DNA from: CAZOHG01 sp964579725
Lineage (GTDB): Bacteria > Zhuqueibacterota > JdFR-76 > BMS3Abin05
Length of the DNA: 47,983 bases
Assembly: GCA_964579725.1 (NCBI GenBank)
Contig: CAZOHG010000027.1
Location: forward strand, 1-47,983
Direction: 5' to 3'
Position numbers and translations under genes: made by a program. Of the stretch, positions 1 to 7,360 are shown in pieces. Positions within the stretch are counted from its first letter, which is position 1. Every line of letters starts with the position of its first letter. Below the pieces are notes generated by a model. That model saw nothing but the letters and a program-made list of their open reading frames with translations. It was not told the origin of the DNA and did not search any database.

Positions 1-115
1 GAAATCGAAAATCGACAATCCTTGTTCTGAAATCAAAAACGCGGCAAAAAAATTTACTTTCTGTTCAAAATTGGACTTGGGACGCAAATTAAGATAGTTT
101 CTCCGAATTTTAGGT

Positions 116-201
116 CACCCCTTCAGGGTGGTTTTTGATTCCTGTTTGACCTTTTTCCCAGGGCGTTGCCCTGGGCTGGGCTATTTCGCCCCGTTGGGGC
201 G
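116..201. repeat. REP-like cluster of three short hairpins
   Basis: Three perfect inverted repeats follow each other. The first is CACCC/GGGTG at 116-130. The second is an 8-bp stem CCCAGGGC/GCCCTGGG with a GTT loop at 157-175. The third is a 6-bp stem CGCCCC/GGGGCG, also with a GTT loop, at 187-201. The matching GTT loops and close spacing resemble REP/BIME-type intergenic elements. Similar GC-rich hairpin pairs are common between genes in many bacteria; membership of a particular repeat family is inference. Confidence 0.6.
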
Positions 202-436
202 GAAATTACAATTTTCAATAGTAAGCCTTTTTCCCCTACATCTCAAATTGGATTTGAGACGCAACCACAAAGTCCTGTTCATTTTTTTGGATCTTCCTCG
301 CTGCCAAGAGACAGCGCCTACAAAAAAACGCAAATTTTTTCTGACTTTCTAAAAGCAAACTTCACTTACGAGCGGCTAATCCAAGATTGCCCATTCGTTC
401 ACATTCCGCGTTCCAAAGGGACGCTTGACTACGAGT

Positions 437-454
437 CCACCCATTTGTGGGTGG
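437..454. repeat. Short inverted repeat with 7-bp stem
   Basis: CCACCCA pairs with TGGGTGG around a TTTG loop. A GGGGCGGTGGCTC tract follows. It has no T-run on either strand, so it is unlikely to be a terminator. It fits the same class of intergenic hairpin repeats as the cluster at 116-201. Confidence 0.5.
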
Positions 455-534
455 GGCGGTGGCTCGTTCAGCCAAACAGATAAATTTATTCCCGAAAGAG
501 TTTTGCTCTTTACCTAATAGGCTGTATTTTCCCT

Positions 535-563
535 TTGACTCTTCGAACCAAGATTCGTATATT
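535..563 (+). promoter_or_regulatory. Sigma-70-type promoter for the Omp85 gene pair
   Basis: TTGACT at 535-540, a 17-bp spacer, and TATATT at 558-563. Both boxes are one or two bases from consensus. The predicted start near 570 leaves a leader of about 50 nt before the ATG at 619. The hexamers and spacer equal those of the efp promoter on the other strand at 15608-15580. Confidence 0.7.
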
Positions 564-618
564 AAAAACATTGGGTTGTTTGCACACAATTTGGGTGCTT
601 AACCGGGTGGAGGAGTTC

Positions 619-1869
619 ATGAAAACGTCCCACGCAAAAGGAATCGGAATAGGCAGGCTGGTACGACAAAATAAATGGATTCTGCTGCTGAGTTTGTTGT
701 TTGTCGTTTTTTCAGGTCGAATGCTATTTGCACAAACCGAATTTTCCATTCCCCTGCACCTCCAGCCCGTCGAATTTGATCAAACGGTCGATTTGGCGTC
801 CTGGAATCATTTTAACCGTGTGGAAGGTTTGTTTGCGGGGGGTGAACTTACCCTGACTGTTCCCAGAATTAAATTAGCTACGATTTTGTCCGCCGGGTAC
901 GCTTTTTCTCAGAAATGGCCGCATTACCATGTGTTTGGTGTGAAGAAATTCGGCGGAAAAATCGAGGGAGAATTGGGAGGGGGCTATTTCGACCACGTGG
1001 CGTCATCGGACGTCTGGACAATCGGCGAAATCGAAAACAGCTTTGCGGCCCTGTTGCTGCACGAGGATTTTCGAAATTATTACGGCCTGAAAGGCTGGCG
1101 TGGGTGGTTTCAGACTCGGCTGCGCAAAAGCCTCACCACGCGCGCTCTGTTTCAATCGGCGTTGTACACTTCCGTTTCCAAAAACACGGACTGGCATCTT
1201 ATTCCGAACCACAAATCCTTTCCTCCCAATCCGGCGGTTGCAGAGGGCCGAGAAAATCTACTGCGTCTTTCGGGCGTTTGGGACCGCCTCAACAATCCCA
1301 TTTACCCGACTCAGGGGCTTTTCTACCAAATCGCTTTTGAAAAAGCTCTGGGCGGTTCGGCCCCTGTTTTTCGAAAATATGCCGCTCTTTTTTCCACCCT
1401 GCGCCTTTTTCAACCCACGCGCGGCAACCAGCGCGTGGCCCTGTTGCTTCGCGGGGCGAAGACCTGGCACGCCGCTGACTTACCCCAACACCAAATCGAT
1501 TTCGGCGGACTGGGTACTTTGCGGGGTTTCCGTAACAAGGCTTTCCCTAACGCAGTCTCGTTTTTCATGGCTCGCGCCACCTATTTTTTCGGAGGCGATG
1601 TTTTTAGCTCCCCCCTAATCAGCCGAATTCCCTTTTCGGACATGGTAGAGATGGGAATCTTTGCCGAAAGTGCCAAAGGCTGGTTTGAAAATACTCCTAT
1701 TCGCTGCGAGGCCTCTCCCTGCTCACCGATTTTTCAGAGCGGGGCCTGGCATTCGGACCTGGGTGTCTTTTTTTCTATTTCGGGAGATTTGGTTCGAATC
1801 GATGTGGCGCACCCCGTTGGTGAGTCAGGAAGTTGGCATGTGACCCTGCAGATTTTGCCCAAATGGTAA
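619..1869 (+). CDS. Omp85-family outer membrane barrel protein without POTRA domain
   Basis: A 416-residue exported protein. Residues about 18-38 form a signal peptide (hydrophobic LLLSLLFVVF, then an A-Q cleavage region). The rest is rich in alternating aromatic and polar residues typical of a beta barrel, with phrases seen in surface-antigen (D15) barrels: FNRVEG near residue 62 and GGLGTLRGF near residue 296, the latter matching the conserved LRGF loop. No POTRA repeat is visible between the signal peptide and the barrel. The ATG at 619 follows GGAGG closely; an upstream in-frame start at 535 would overlap the promoter. It overlaps the next barrel gene by 7 nt, so the two are probably co-translated. 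Substrate unknown. Confidence 0.8.
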   Translation: MKTSHAKGIGIGRLVRQNKWILLLSLLFVVFSGRMLFAQTEFSIPLHLQPVEFDQTVDLASWNHFNRVEGLFAGGELTLTVPRIKLATILSAGYAFSQKWPHYHVFGVKKFGGKIEGELGGGYFDHVASSDVWTIGEIENSFAALLLHEDFRNYYGLKGWRGWFQTRLRKSLTTRALFQSALYTSVSKNTDWHLIPNHKSFPPNPAVAEGRENLLRLSGVWDRLNNPIYPTQGLFYQIAFEKALGGSAPVFRKYAALFSTLRLFQPTRGNQRVALLLRGAKTWHAADLPQHQIDFGGLGTLRGFRNKAFPNAVSFFMARATYFFGGDVFSSPLISRIPFSDMVEMGIFAESAKGWFENTPIRCEASPCSPIFQSGAWHSDLGVFFSISGDLVRIDVAHPVGESGSWHVTLQILPKW

Positions 1870-3164
1870 GGACCCGTAAACGCATTTTGTGGAAAATTCT
1901 GGCGATTTTGTGGCTGACTGTCGGATTCTCTGTCTCGCTTTTGGCACAAAATAATGCCCCTTCCGATTCCCTCCGAATTGACCGAATTCTTGTGACGGGG
2001 AATAAAAAAACAAAACGGTACATTATTGTAAGAGAATTGGGCTTTCATCCGGGGGACGTGGTTTCACGCCACGATTTGCAATTGGCCAAAGAGCGGATTT
2101 TCAATCTTTACCTTTTTAATAGCGTGGAATTTCACATTTTGCCGTTTTCCTCGGAAACCGTTCTCAAAATTGCGGTGGTTGAACGCTGGTCCCTCTTTCC
2201 GATTCCGATTCTTGAATTTCATGAACACAGTTTTTCCAGGGTTTCGTATGGAGGTGGCGTTGCGGACTACAATTTTTTGGGCAGGGCACAACGAATTTTC
2301 TTTCTCGGTTGGGCGGGATTCAACCCGGGCGGGCGAATTGCTTACGAAAACAATTGGTTTGGCGGTGACAAAAGACTGTTTGCCTTTTTAAATGTGGGGT
2401 CGATGGTCGAAATCAATCACACCAAGCAGTTTTCGGATTTGGAAGCGCGGGTTTCACGGGCGTACCTGCGATTCGGAAAACGCTTGGATCCCTATCGCTG
2501 GACGGGTTTGGTTGTAAAGGTCGAACGTCTGAAATTTTCGAATTCGAGGGCTGCCCTTTCTTCTTCGGGAACCGACCGCATTTTGTCAGCCGGACTGCAT
2601 TTTCAATGGGACACGCGGGATTGGCACGAATACCCTTCACGTGGTTATTTTGTTCAGGCCGAATTTGTGGACAATTGGATTTTAGGGGAGGGGCAATTTC
2701 ACCGAGGTAAATGGGATGTGCGCCACTACCAGCCCCTTGGAGGACTGATTTTGGCAGGTCGTTTTGCGGCCACGTGGTTGAGAGGAACCGTTCCCGTCTA
2801 CAAGCACATTTTTCTGGGGTACGATCGCAGAATTCGCGGGCATTTCAGGCAGACAGCAGAAGGAAAAGCCCGTGCACTGGCTTCCTTTTCGGTGCGTTTT
2901 CCGCTGGTGCAGCGGCGTTTCGTGAATCTTTCCAAACAACTACCCGCGCTTCAGAAATTGGAATTTGGTTTGTACGGGGCGCTGTTTGCCGATGGGGGAG
3001 TGCTGTGGTCTGGAAATCCCCATTGGGGCACGGGAAAAACCCTTCGCGGAGCCGGAATCGGCCTGAATTTTATTTTGCCCTATTCCTCGGTCCTGCGTAC
3101 CGAGTACGCCTGGGATGAAAATTTTCAAGGAGAATTCATCTTGGACATGAGGGCAGCGTTTTGA
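1863..3164 (+). CDS. Omp85-family protein with a single POTRA-like domain (BamA/TamA-like)
   Basis: A 433-residue protein with a signal peptide (residues about 1-28, ending LLAQ). One POTRA-like unit follows at about 32-112: it opens with IDRILVTGNKKTK, includes the LY-x-F-NSVEF turn, and ends with a VVERW strand. The remainder looks like an Omp85 barrel (YNFLGRAQ; DRRIRGH near residue 325, the LRGF-loop equivalent). BamA has five POTRAs and TamA three, so this is a minimal form. The start ATG lies inside the previous gene and the two reading frames overlap by 7 nt. Role inferred: assembly or insertion of an outer membrane component. Not the main BamA judging by its length. Confidence 0.82.
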   Translation: MVRTRKRILWKILAILWLTVGFSVSLLAQNNAPSDSLRIDRILVTGNKKTKRYIIVRELGFHPGDVVSRHDLQLAKERIFNLYLFNSVEFHILPFSSETVLKIAVVERWSLFPIPILEFHEHSFSRVSYGGGVADYNFLGRAQRIFFLGWAGFNPGGRIAYENNWFGGDKRLFAFLNVGSMVEINHTKQFSDLEARVSRAYLRFGKRLDPYRWTGLVVKVERLKFSNSRAALSSSGTDRILSAGLHFQWDTRDWHEYPSRGYFVQAEFVDNWILGEGQFHRGKWDVRHYQPLGGLILAGRFAATWLRGTVPVYKHIFLGYDRRIRGHFRQTAEGKARALASFSVRFPLVQRRFVNLSKQLPALQKLEFGLYGALFADGGVLWSGNPHWGTGKTLRGAGIGLNFILPYSSVLRTEYAWDENFQGEFILDMRAAF

Positions 3165-3201
3165 TTGAGTTTTGGTTTAGCCAAAAAAATAAAAGTTTTG
3201 C

Positions 3202-3231
3202 TTGAATTTTTGCTTGCGGTGTTTGTATTTT
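3202..3231 (+). promoter_or_regulatory. Probable promoter for rsmE
   Basis: TTGAAT at 3202-3207, an 18-bp spacer, TATTTT at 3226-3231, in an AT-rich gap between the barrel gene and rsmE. It sits about 47 nt before the chosen start codon. Confidence 0.45.
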
Positions 3232-3277
3232 AGAAAGGGTTTTTAGGCTCGGTGACGTGCCGGAGGCGGTGATTCAA

Positions 3278-4027
3278 ATGGCGCATCTGGAAAGTTTTTT
3301 TGTCTCCCCGGAAAAGATTCAAGGCGATTTTCTAACCATTGACGGAGACGAATTTCACCATCTGACGCACGTGCTTCGGAAAAGGGTGGGGGATGTTTTA
3401 ATTGCCGTGGACGGCCGTGGGAATGCCTACGAATTCGGGGTGATTCGAATAACGCGCGATTCGGTACGGGGTGAAATCCAAAAGGTGTTGCGGCGGTGGG
3501 GAGAGCCTTTCACCCGGGTAAGCCTCATCCAAGCCCTCATTAAAAATCCCCGTTTTGATTGGCTTTTGGAAAAAGGAACGGAATTAGGCGTGAGCTCTTT
3601 TCAGCCCGTTCAATCGAAATACTCTCTGATTGAGCCGGACAAAAAGCGAATTTCTCGTTGGCAGAGAATTTTAATTGCGGCGTTAAAACAAAGCGGGCGC
3701 TCCGTCCTGCCGGAAATCCACGAACCTGTGCCGTTGGAATCCGCCTTAAAAAGCGTCACATCGGTACCTCTCAAAATTGTGCCCGAAATGGCCGGGCGAA
3801 GGTCGATCCGGCAGGCGGTAAATAGCTATCTTCGCGAGGTTCGACTTCCGCCTCGGGAAGTGGCGGTTCTTATTGGGCCAGAAGGGGGGTTGAGTGACGC
3901 GGAGATTCAGAAAGCCGTCTCAATGGGATTTCAATTGGTCACACTGGGAGCGCGCCGACTGCGTGCGGAAACCGCGGCTCTAACGGCGACCTGTCAGGTT
4001 TTGGCGGCGCTTGACGACCTAATGTAG
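3278..4027 (+). CDS. rsmE: 16S rRNA (uracil1498-N3)-methyltransferase RsmE
   Basis: A 249-residue SPOUT-class methyltransferase that methylates U1498 of 16S rRNA in the 30S subunit using S-adenosylmethionine. The N-terminal PUA-like half contains the family phrase FHHLTHVLRKRVGD. The C-terminal knot has IGPEGGLSDAEI near residue 200 and LGARRLRAETAA near residue 224, which form the SAM pocket. Length matches the family (about 240-250). ATG 3278 is preferred over an upstream GTG at 3257 because GGAGG lies 11 nt before it. It is followed after 26 nt by the HIT gene, likely in the same transcript. Confidence 0.95.
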   Translation: MAHLESFFVSPEKIQGDFLTIDGDEFHHLTHVLRKRVGDVLIAVDGRGNAYEFGVIRITRDSVRGEIQKVLRRWGEPFTRVSLIQALIKNPRFDWLLEKGTELGVSSFQPVQSKYSLIEPDKKRISRWQRILIAALKQSGRSVLPEIHEPVPLESALKSVTSVPLKIVPEMAGRRSIRQAVNSYLREVRLPPREVAVLIGPEGGLSDAEIQKAVSMGFQLVTLGARRLRAETAALTATCQVLAALDDLM

Positions 4028-4053
4028 AATTTCAACGGATGAGGAGGAATCGC

Positions 4054-4398
4054 ATGATCGATTGCACGTTTTGCCGCATTATCGCCCACGAATTGGACGG
4101 TGAATTCGTCTACGAGGATGACGAAATCGTGGCTTTTCACGATATTAATCCCCAGGCGCCTGTGCACGTATTGATTGTCCCCAAAAAGCACATTGGCAGT
4201 CTAAACGAACTGTCGCCAAAAGACGCCCCCTTAATCGGGAAAATGGCACTGGTGGCCAAAAAAGTAGCACACGATTTGGGGGTTTCAGAAAAGGGGTACC
4301 GGTTGGTCTGGAATACCGGAGAAGACGCAGGTCAGTGGATTTACCATATTCATCTCCATTTGTTGGGGGGAAGAAAAATGACCTGGCCTCCGGGCTAA
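4054..4398 (+). CDS. HIT family nucleotide hydrolase (Hint-like)
   Basis: A 114-residue histidine-triad protein. Members of the Hint branch hydrolyse AMP-linked phosphoramidates. The family signature is complete: CTFCRII near the N-terminus, HVLIVPKKHI in the middle, and the triad H98-I-H100-L-H102 followed by LLGGR. The length is that of bacterial Hint proteins. The ATG at 4054 has GAGGAGG just upstream; an in-frame ATG at 4039 has none. The rsmE-HIT pair is probably co-transcribed. Physiological substrate cannot be read from sequence. Confidence 0.93.
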   Translation: MIDCTFCRIIAHELDGEFVYEDDEIVAFHDINPQAPVHVLIVPKKHIGSLNELSPKDAPLIGKMALVAKKVAHDLGVSEKGYRLVWNTGEDAGQWIYHIHLHLLGGRKMTWPPG

Positions 4399-4484
4399 AA
4401 CAGTCCGTTACAATGCCCAACCCGTTTCAGGATTAGGGCGGAAAAACTCCCTGACGTTTTTTTGCAGGCTCTTAAAAAAAGCCT

Positions 4485-4513
4485 TTGTATTTTGGTGGGA
4501 ATTTTATTACATT
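4485..4513 (+). promoter_or_regulatory. Probable promoter for the small Cys/His protein gene
   Basis: TTGTAT at 4485-4490, a 17-bp spacer and TACATT at 4508-4513. A weak hairpin AGGCT/AGCCT at 4466-4484, just before it, may end the rsmE-HIT transcript, but its tail is interrupted. Confidence 0.4.
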
Positions 4514-4598
4514 TTTTTTCAAACGGTTTCGGGAAAGCGGCAAATTAAAAATGGTCTCCGCGTTCTCAGAAGCCCGGAAGTCAAAGGAGTGAAGCTCC

Positions 4599-4856
4599 AT
4601 GTTTGACGACGATTCTCAGATCTTTTCCCAAGCCTCCGAAATTGACGGTCAGGTGTACCAGTGCGAAGCCGGTTGTATTCACGTGAATGTGCACAATGTC
4701 AATCTGCGCTTTGAAAAAGATGAATTTTTGCTCTTTGCGTACATGGTTAGCGAGGCGCTTGAAAAAGTAGCCGGCGTGGATATTGACGAAATTTACCGAA
4801 TGTTGAACGCACGCAGTAAACCCAAACCGCCAAAAGATCAGCCGGAAAATCCGTAG
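4599..4856 (+). CDS. Small conserved-looking protein with CX3C-X-H-X3-H motif
   Basis: An 85-residue soluble protein of unknown function, with a strong AAAGGAG ribosome binding site. Residues C22, C26, H28 and H32 are spaced as a possible metal site (C-EAG-C-I-H-VNV-H). Next come a beta-like segment (NLRFEKDEF) and a helix (AYMVSEALEKVA), ending in a proline- and charge-rich tail. It has its own probable promoter upstream and an intrinsic terminator about 150 nt downstream, so it may be expressed as a single gene. I do not recognise a named family. The metal-binding idea is inference from residue spacing. Confidence 0.75.
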   Translation: MFDDDSQIFSQASEIDGQVYQCEAGCIHVNVHNVNLRFEKDEFLLFAYMVSEALEKVAGVDIDEIYRMLNARSKPKPPKDQPENP

Positions 4857-5006
4857 CGGGTTTCCGGAGGTCGGCTCATTTTCGGGGGAAATGTGACATT
4901 GAACCGCGCGGCGTTCTTTGTGTCCGTTTGGGGCGTGCTTTTCGAAGAAAAAGCTTCTGAATTGCTTCAATTGCAATCTTGCGTTCAGCCGGTAAAACCA
5001 TTCCGA

Positions 5007-5031
5007 AGACGGTCTGTAGCCGTCTTTTTTT
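5007..5031 (+). terminator. Intrinsic terminator directly ahead of the patatin gene
   Basis: AGACGG (5007-5012) pairs with CCGTCT (5020-5025) around a 7-nt loop, and a T-run follows to 5031. It would end the transcript of the small gene at 4599. The patatin ribosome binding site (CGGAG) begins only a few bases after the T-run, so the hairpin may also act as an attenuator for the downstream run. Confidence 0.75.
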
Positions 5032-5048
5032 ATTCGTCGGAGAAAAAT

Positions 5049-6026
5049 GTGGCAGGTGAAAATCCTAAAATTGCGCTGGCTTTGGGGAGCGGATCGGCCA
5101 AGGGATTGGCGCACATCGGCGTTCTTCAGGTGCTTGAAGAGCACAACATCCCGATTGCAGGTGTAGCAGGAACCAGCGCCGGAGCTTTTATTGGGGCCTT
5201 GTGGGCGGCGGGACTTAGCGGCTCCGCCCTGAAAGAAATTGCTCTGGGAATTAAGTGGAACTCCGTGGCGCGGTTGTTTCTTCCAACACTGCCGCGGTCG
5301 GGTTTTGTCGATGGCAAACGCATTCAAAAATTTCTAAGCACTTTTATTCACGCCAGTTTGATCGAGGAATTGAAGCATCCCTTTGCCTGCGTGGCCACGG
5401 AACTTCGCACCGGGCAGGAAGTGATTTTTGATCGGGGGAGCATATTAGAGGCCGTGCGCGCCAGTATTTCCATTCCGGGGATTTTTGTACCGGTTCGCCA
5501 CGAAGAGCGGTTTTTGGTGGACGGCGGATTGGTTAACCCGGTACCCACGAGCGTCGCGCACCGCTGGAAAGCCGCCGGCGTGGTAGCGGTGAATGTGATT
5601 CCCAGGGTAGAGGAGAAAGCGCAGGTGCTTGCTTTTCGGCGGAAGAAACGTGGGCGTCGGCCCCGGGGAAAATCTGCACCGGAATTGATTCAAGCCGCCT
5701 TAAAGAAATTGGAAGCTCCCGGCGCAACAGAGGACGTGCTCTTGGAAAAAATGGCCAATATTTTGCACCGACTGCGTGAGTACGAAAATCCGGTGCGTCC
5801 GCGCACGCCCGGCATTTTCACCGTCATGATTCAGAGCCTGACCATTGCGGAAAATTTAATCTGCCAACATCGGTTGCAAGTTGACCCGCCGGACGTTTTG
5901 ATTCAGCCGAAAGTTGCAGATGTGCAGTTGTTCGAGTTTAACAAAGCCGGTCGGATCATTGAAGCAGGCCGAAAAGCAGCGGAAGAAAAATTGGCGGAAA
6001 TTGAAAAACTATTCACCAAAAATTGA
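5049..6026 (+). CDS. Patatin-like phospholipase (RssA/NTE type)
   Basis: A 325-residue Ser-Asp lipid acyl hydrolase. All three catalytic elements are present: the oxyanion-hole loop G13-S-G-S-A-K-G19, the nucleophile elbow G41-T-S43-A-G, and the D158-G-G dyad (LVDGGLVNPVP). Long bacterial RssA-like proteins have the same order. I chose GTG 5049 because CGGAG sits 6 nt upstream and the domain starts at once; an open frame extends back to 4893 but would run through a terminator hairpin. The C-terminal third (about residues 200-325) is helical and charged, with no assigned domain. The stop overlaps the lysA ribosome binding site, so the two are probably co-transcribed. Confidence 0.9.
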   Translation: MAGENPKIALALGSGSAKGLAHIGVLQVLEEHNIPIAGVAGTSAGAFIGALWAAGLSGSALKEIALGIKWNSVARLFLPTLPRSGFVDGKRIQKFLSTFIHASLIEELKHPFACVATELRTGQEVIFDRGSILEAVRASISIPGIFVPVRHEERFLVDGGLVNPVPTSVAHRWKAAGVVAVNVIPRVEEKAQVLAFRRKKRGRRPRGKSAPELIQAALKKLEAPGATEDVLLEKMANILHRLREYENPVRPRTPGIFTVMIQSLTIAENLICQHRLQVDPPDVLIQPKVADVQLFEFNKAGRIIEAGRKAAEEKLAEIEKLFTKN

Positions 6027-6034
6027 GGTACCCA

Positions 6035-7285
6035 ATGCAGGTTTTTCACTATGAAGACTCGGAGTTCTTTGTAGAAGGGGTTTCCCTTGCCGAAATTGCG
6101 GAAGCCGTTGGAACGCCGTTTTATGTGTACAGTCAGCGGCACCTAACCGACCAATTAAATGCGGTGGAAGAGGCTTTGGGAGACAGGCCGCATCTGACGT
6201 GCTTTGCCTTGAAGGCCAACAACAATCCCGAGGTGCTTCGTCTTTTCATGCAGTTGGGAGCAGGTGCGGACGTCGTGTCCCGTGGGGAATTGGGGCTTGC
6301 GCTAAATGCCGGTATTCCGCCCGAAAAAATTGTTTTTGCGGGAGTGGGAAAACGAGATGACGAAATGGCTTTTGCCCTGGAAAAGGGGATTTTGGCCTTT
6401 AATGTGGAGTCGGAGGAGGAATTAGAGGCGCTTAACGCCGTAGCGCTTGAACTGGGTAAACAAGCGCCGGTCAATATTCGCGTCAATCCAAATATTGATC
6501 CCCAGAGCCACCCGTACATTTCCACCGGAATGGCGAAAAATAAATTCGGCATTGCCATCGAAAAGTCCCTTGCCGTGTTTAAAAAAGCGGCCGTCCTTCC
6601 GGGGATCGCCCTTCGTGGGGTTCACAGTCACATCGGTTCGCAAATTCTTTCGGTAGCGCCCTTTGTGGAAAGCGCCCGATCGCTTCGCCAATTGGTTCTG
6701 GATTTGCGAAAAGAAAAGATCGTATTGGATCAGATTGACATTGGTGGCGGTTTGGGTGTGGATTACCTTCAGGTCATTGATCGCCCGCCTCTCGAGCCTG
6801 TGGAAGTCAAACAACCGCCAACCCCGGCCGAACTTTTCGGAGCGATTTTGCCAGAACTTTCCGATTTAAATTGCCGTATTATTTTCGAGCCCGGGCGGTT
6901 TTTAACAGCCAACGCCGGGGCTCTAGTGACCCGTGTGCTCTTTCGCAAAGAAACCAGCCTGAAGAAATTTGTCATTGTGGACGCCGGGATGAACGACTTG
7001 ATTCGCCCCAGTCTTTACCAGGCCTACCACCGCATTGTGCCGGTCCGGCGCGCAAACGACACGCCCGAAAAAGTGGACGTAGTCGGCCCCATTTGCGAAT
7101 CCGGTGATTTTTTTGCCAAAGACCGCCTGTTAGAACCGGTAAAACGGGGAGATTTGCTGGCCATTCTTTCAGCCGGAGCCTACGGGTACACGTTGTCGTC
7201 CAATTACAACGGGCGACCGCGCGTGCCTGAGGTGTTGGTCAACAACACGGAGTTTCAAGTGGTGCGCGAACGGGAAGAGCTGTAG
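6035..7285 (+). CDS. lysA: Diaminopimelate decarboxylase
   Basis: A 416-residue fold-type III PLP enzyme that decarboxylates meso-diaminopimelate to L-lysine, the last step of lysine synthesis. K60 in CFALKANNN is the PLP Schiff-base lysine. HSHIGSQ and GGGLGV bind the cofactor phosphate. EPGRFL and the C354-E-S-G-D loop (contributed to the partner active site in the dimer) are present, as is GAYGY near the C-terminus. Length is typical. ATG 6035 follows TGAGG at 6 nt spacing. It lies in the patatin-lysA-glycosyltransferase run. Confidence 0.97.
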   Translation: MQVFHYEDSEFFVEGVSLAEIAEAVGTPFYVYSQRHLTDQLNAVEEALGDRPHLTCFALKANNNPEVLRLFMQLGAGADVVSRGELGLALNAGIPPEKIVFAGVGKRDDEMAFALEKGILAFNVESEEELEALNAVALELGKQAPVNIRVNPNIDPQSHPYISTGMAKNKFGIAIEKSLAVFKKAAVLPGIALRGVHSHIGSQILSVAPFVESARSLRQLVLDLRKEKIVLDQIDIGGGLGVDYLQVIDRPPLEPVEVKQPPTPAELFGAILPELSDLNCRIIFEPGRFLTANAGALVTRVLFRKETSLKKFVIVDAGMNDLIRPSLYQAYHRIVPVRRANDTPEKVDVVGPICESGDFFAKDRLLEPVKRGDLLAILSAGAYGYTLSSNYNGRPRVPEVLVNNTEFQVVREREEL

Positions 7286-7360
7286 CTGCGTTTGAAGAAA
7301 AGGGCCAGATTTAATGAGCGACTGTCGTGTTGGAAAAAAGCAAAGGACGGCTGTTTCCCC

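Larger units (their letters stand above)
1..534. other. Repeat-rich spacer without a convincing gene
   Basis: No reading frame here has a ribosome binding site and a protein-like composition. The stretch holds several short perfect inverted repeats (listed separately at 116-201 and 437-454) and AT-rich filler. Short open frames cover the hairpins (about 128-483), but their translations simply follow the repeat. The segment ends at the -35 box of the promoter for the outer membrane protein pair. Confidence 0.6.

Noticed and set aside
4893..5048. N-terminal extension of the patatin protein
   Set aside because: It would cross the terminator stem at 5007-5031, and the GTG at 5049 has a well-placed ribosome binding site right before the family domain.
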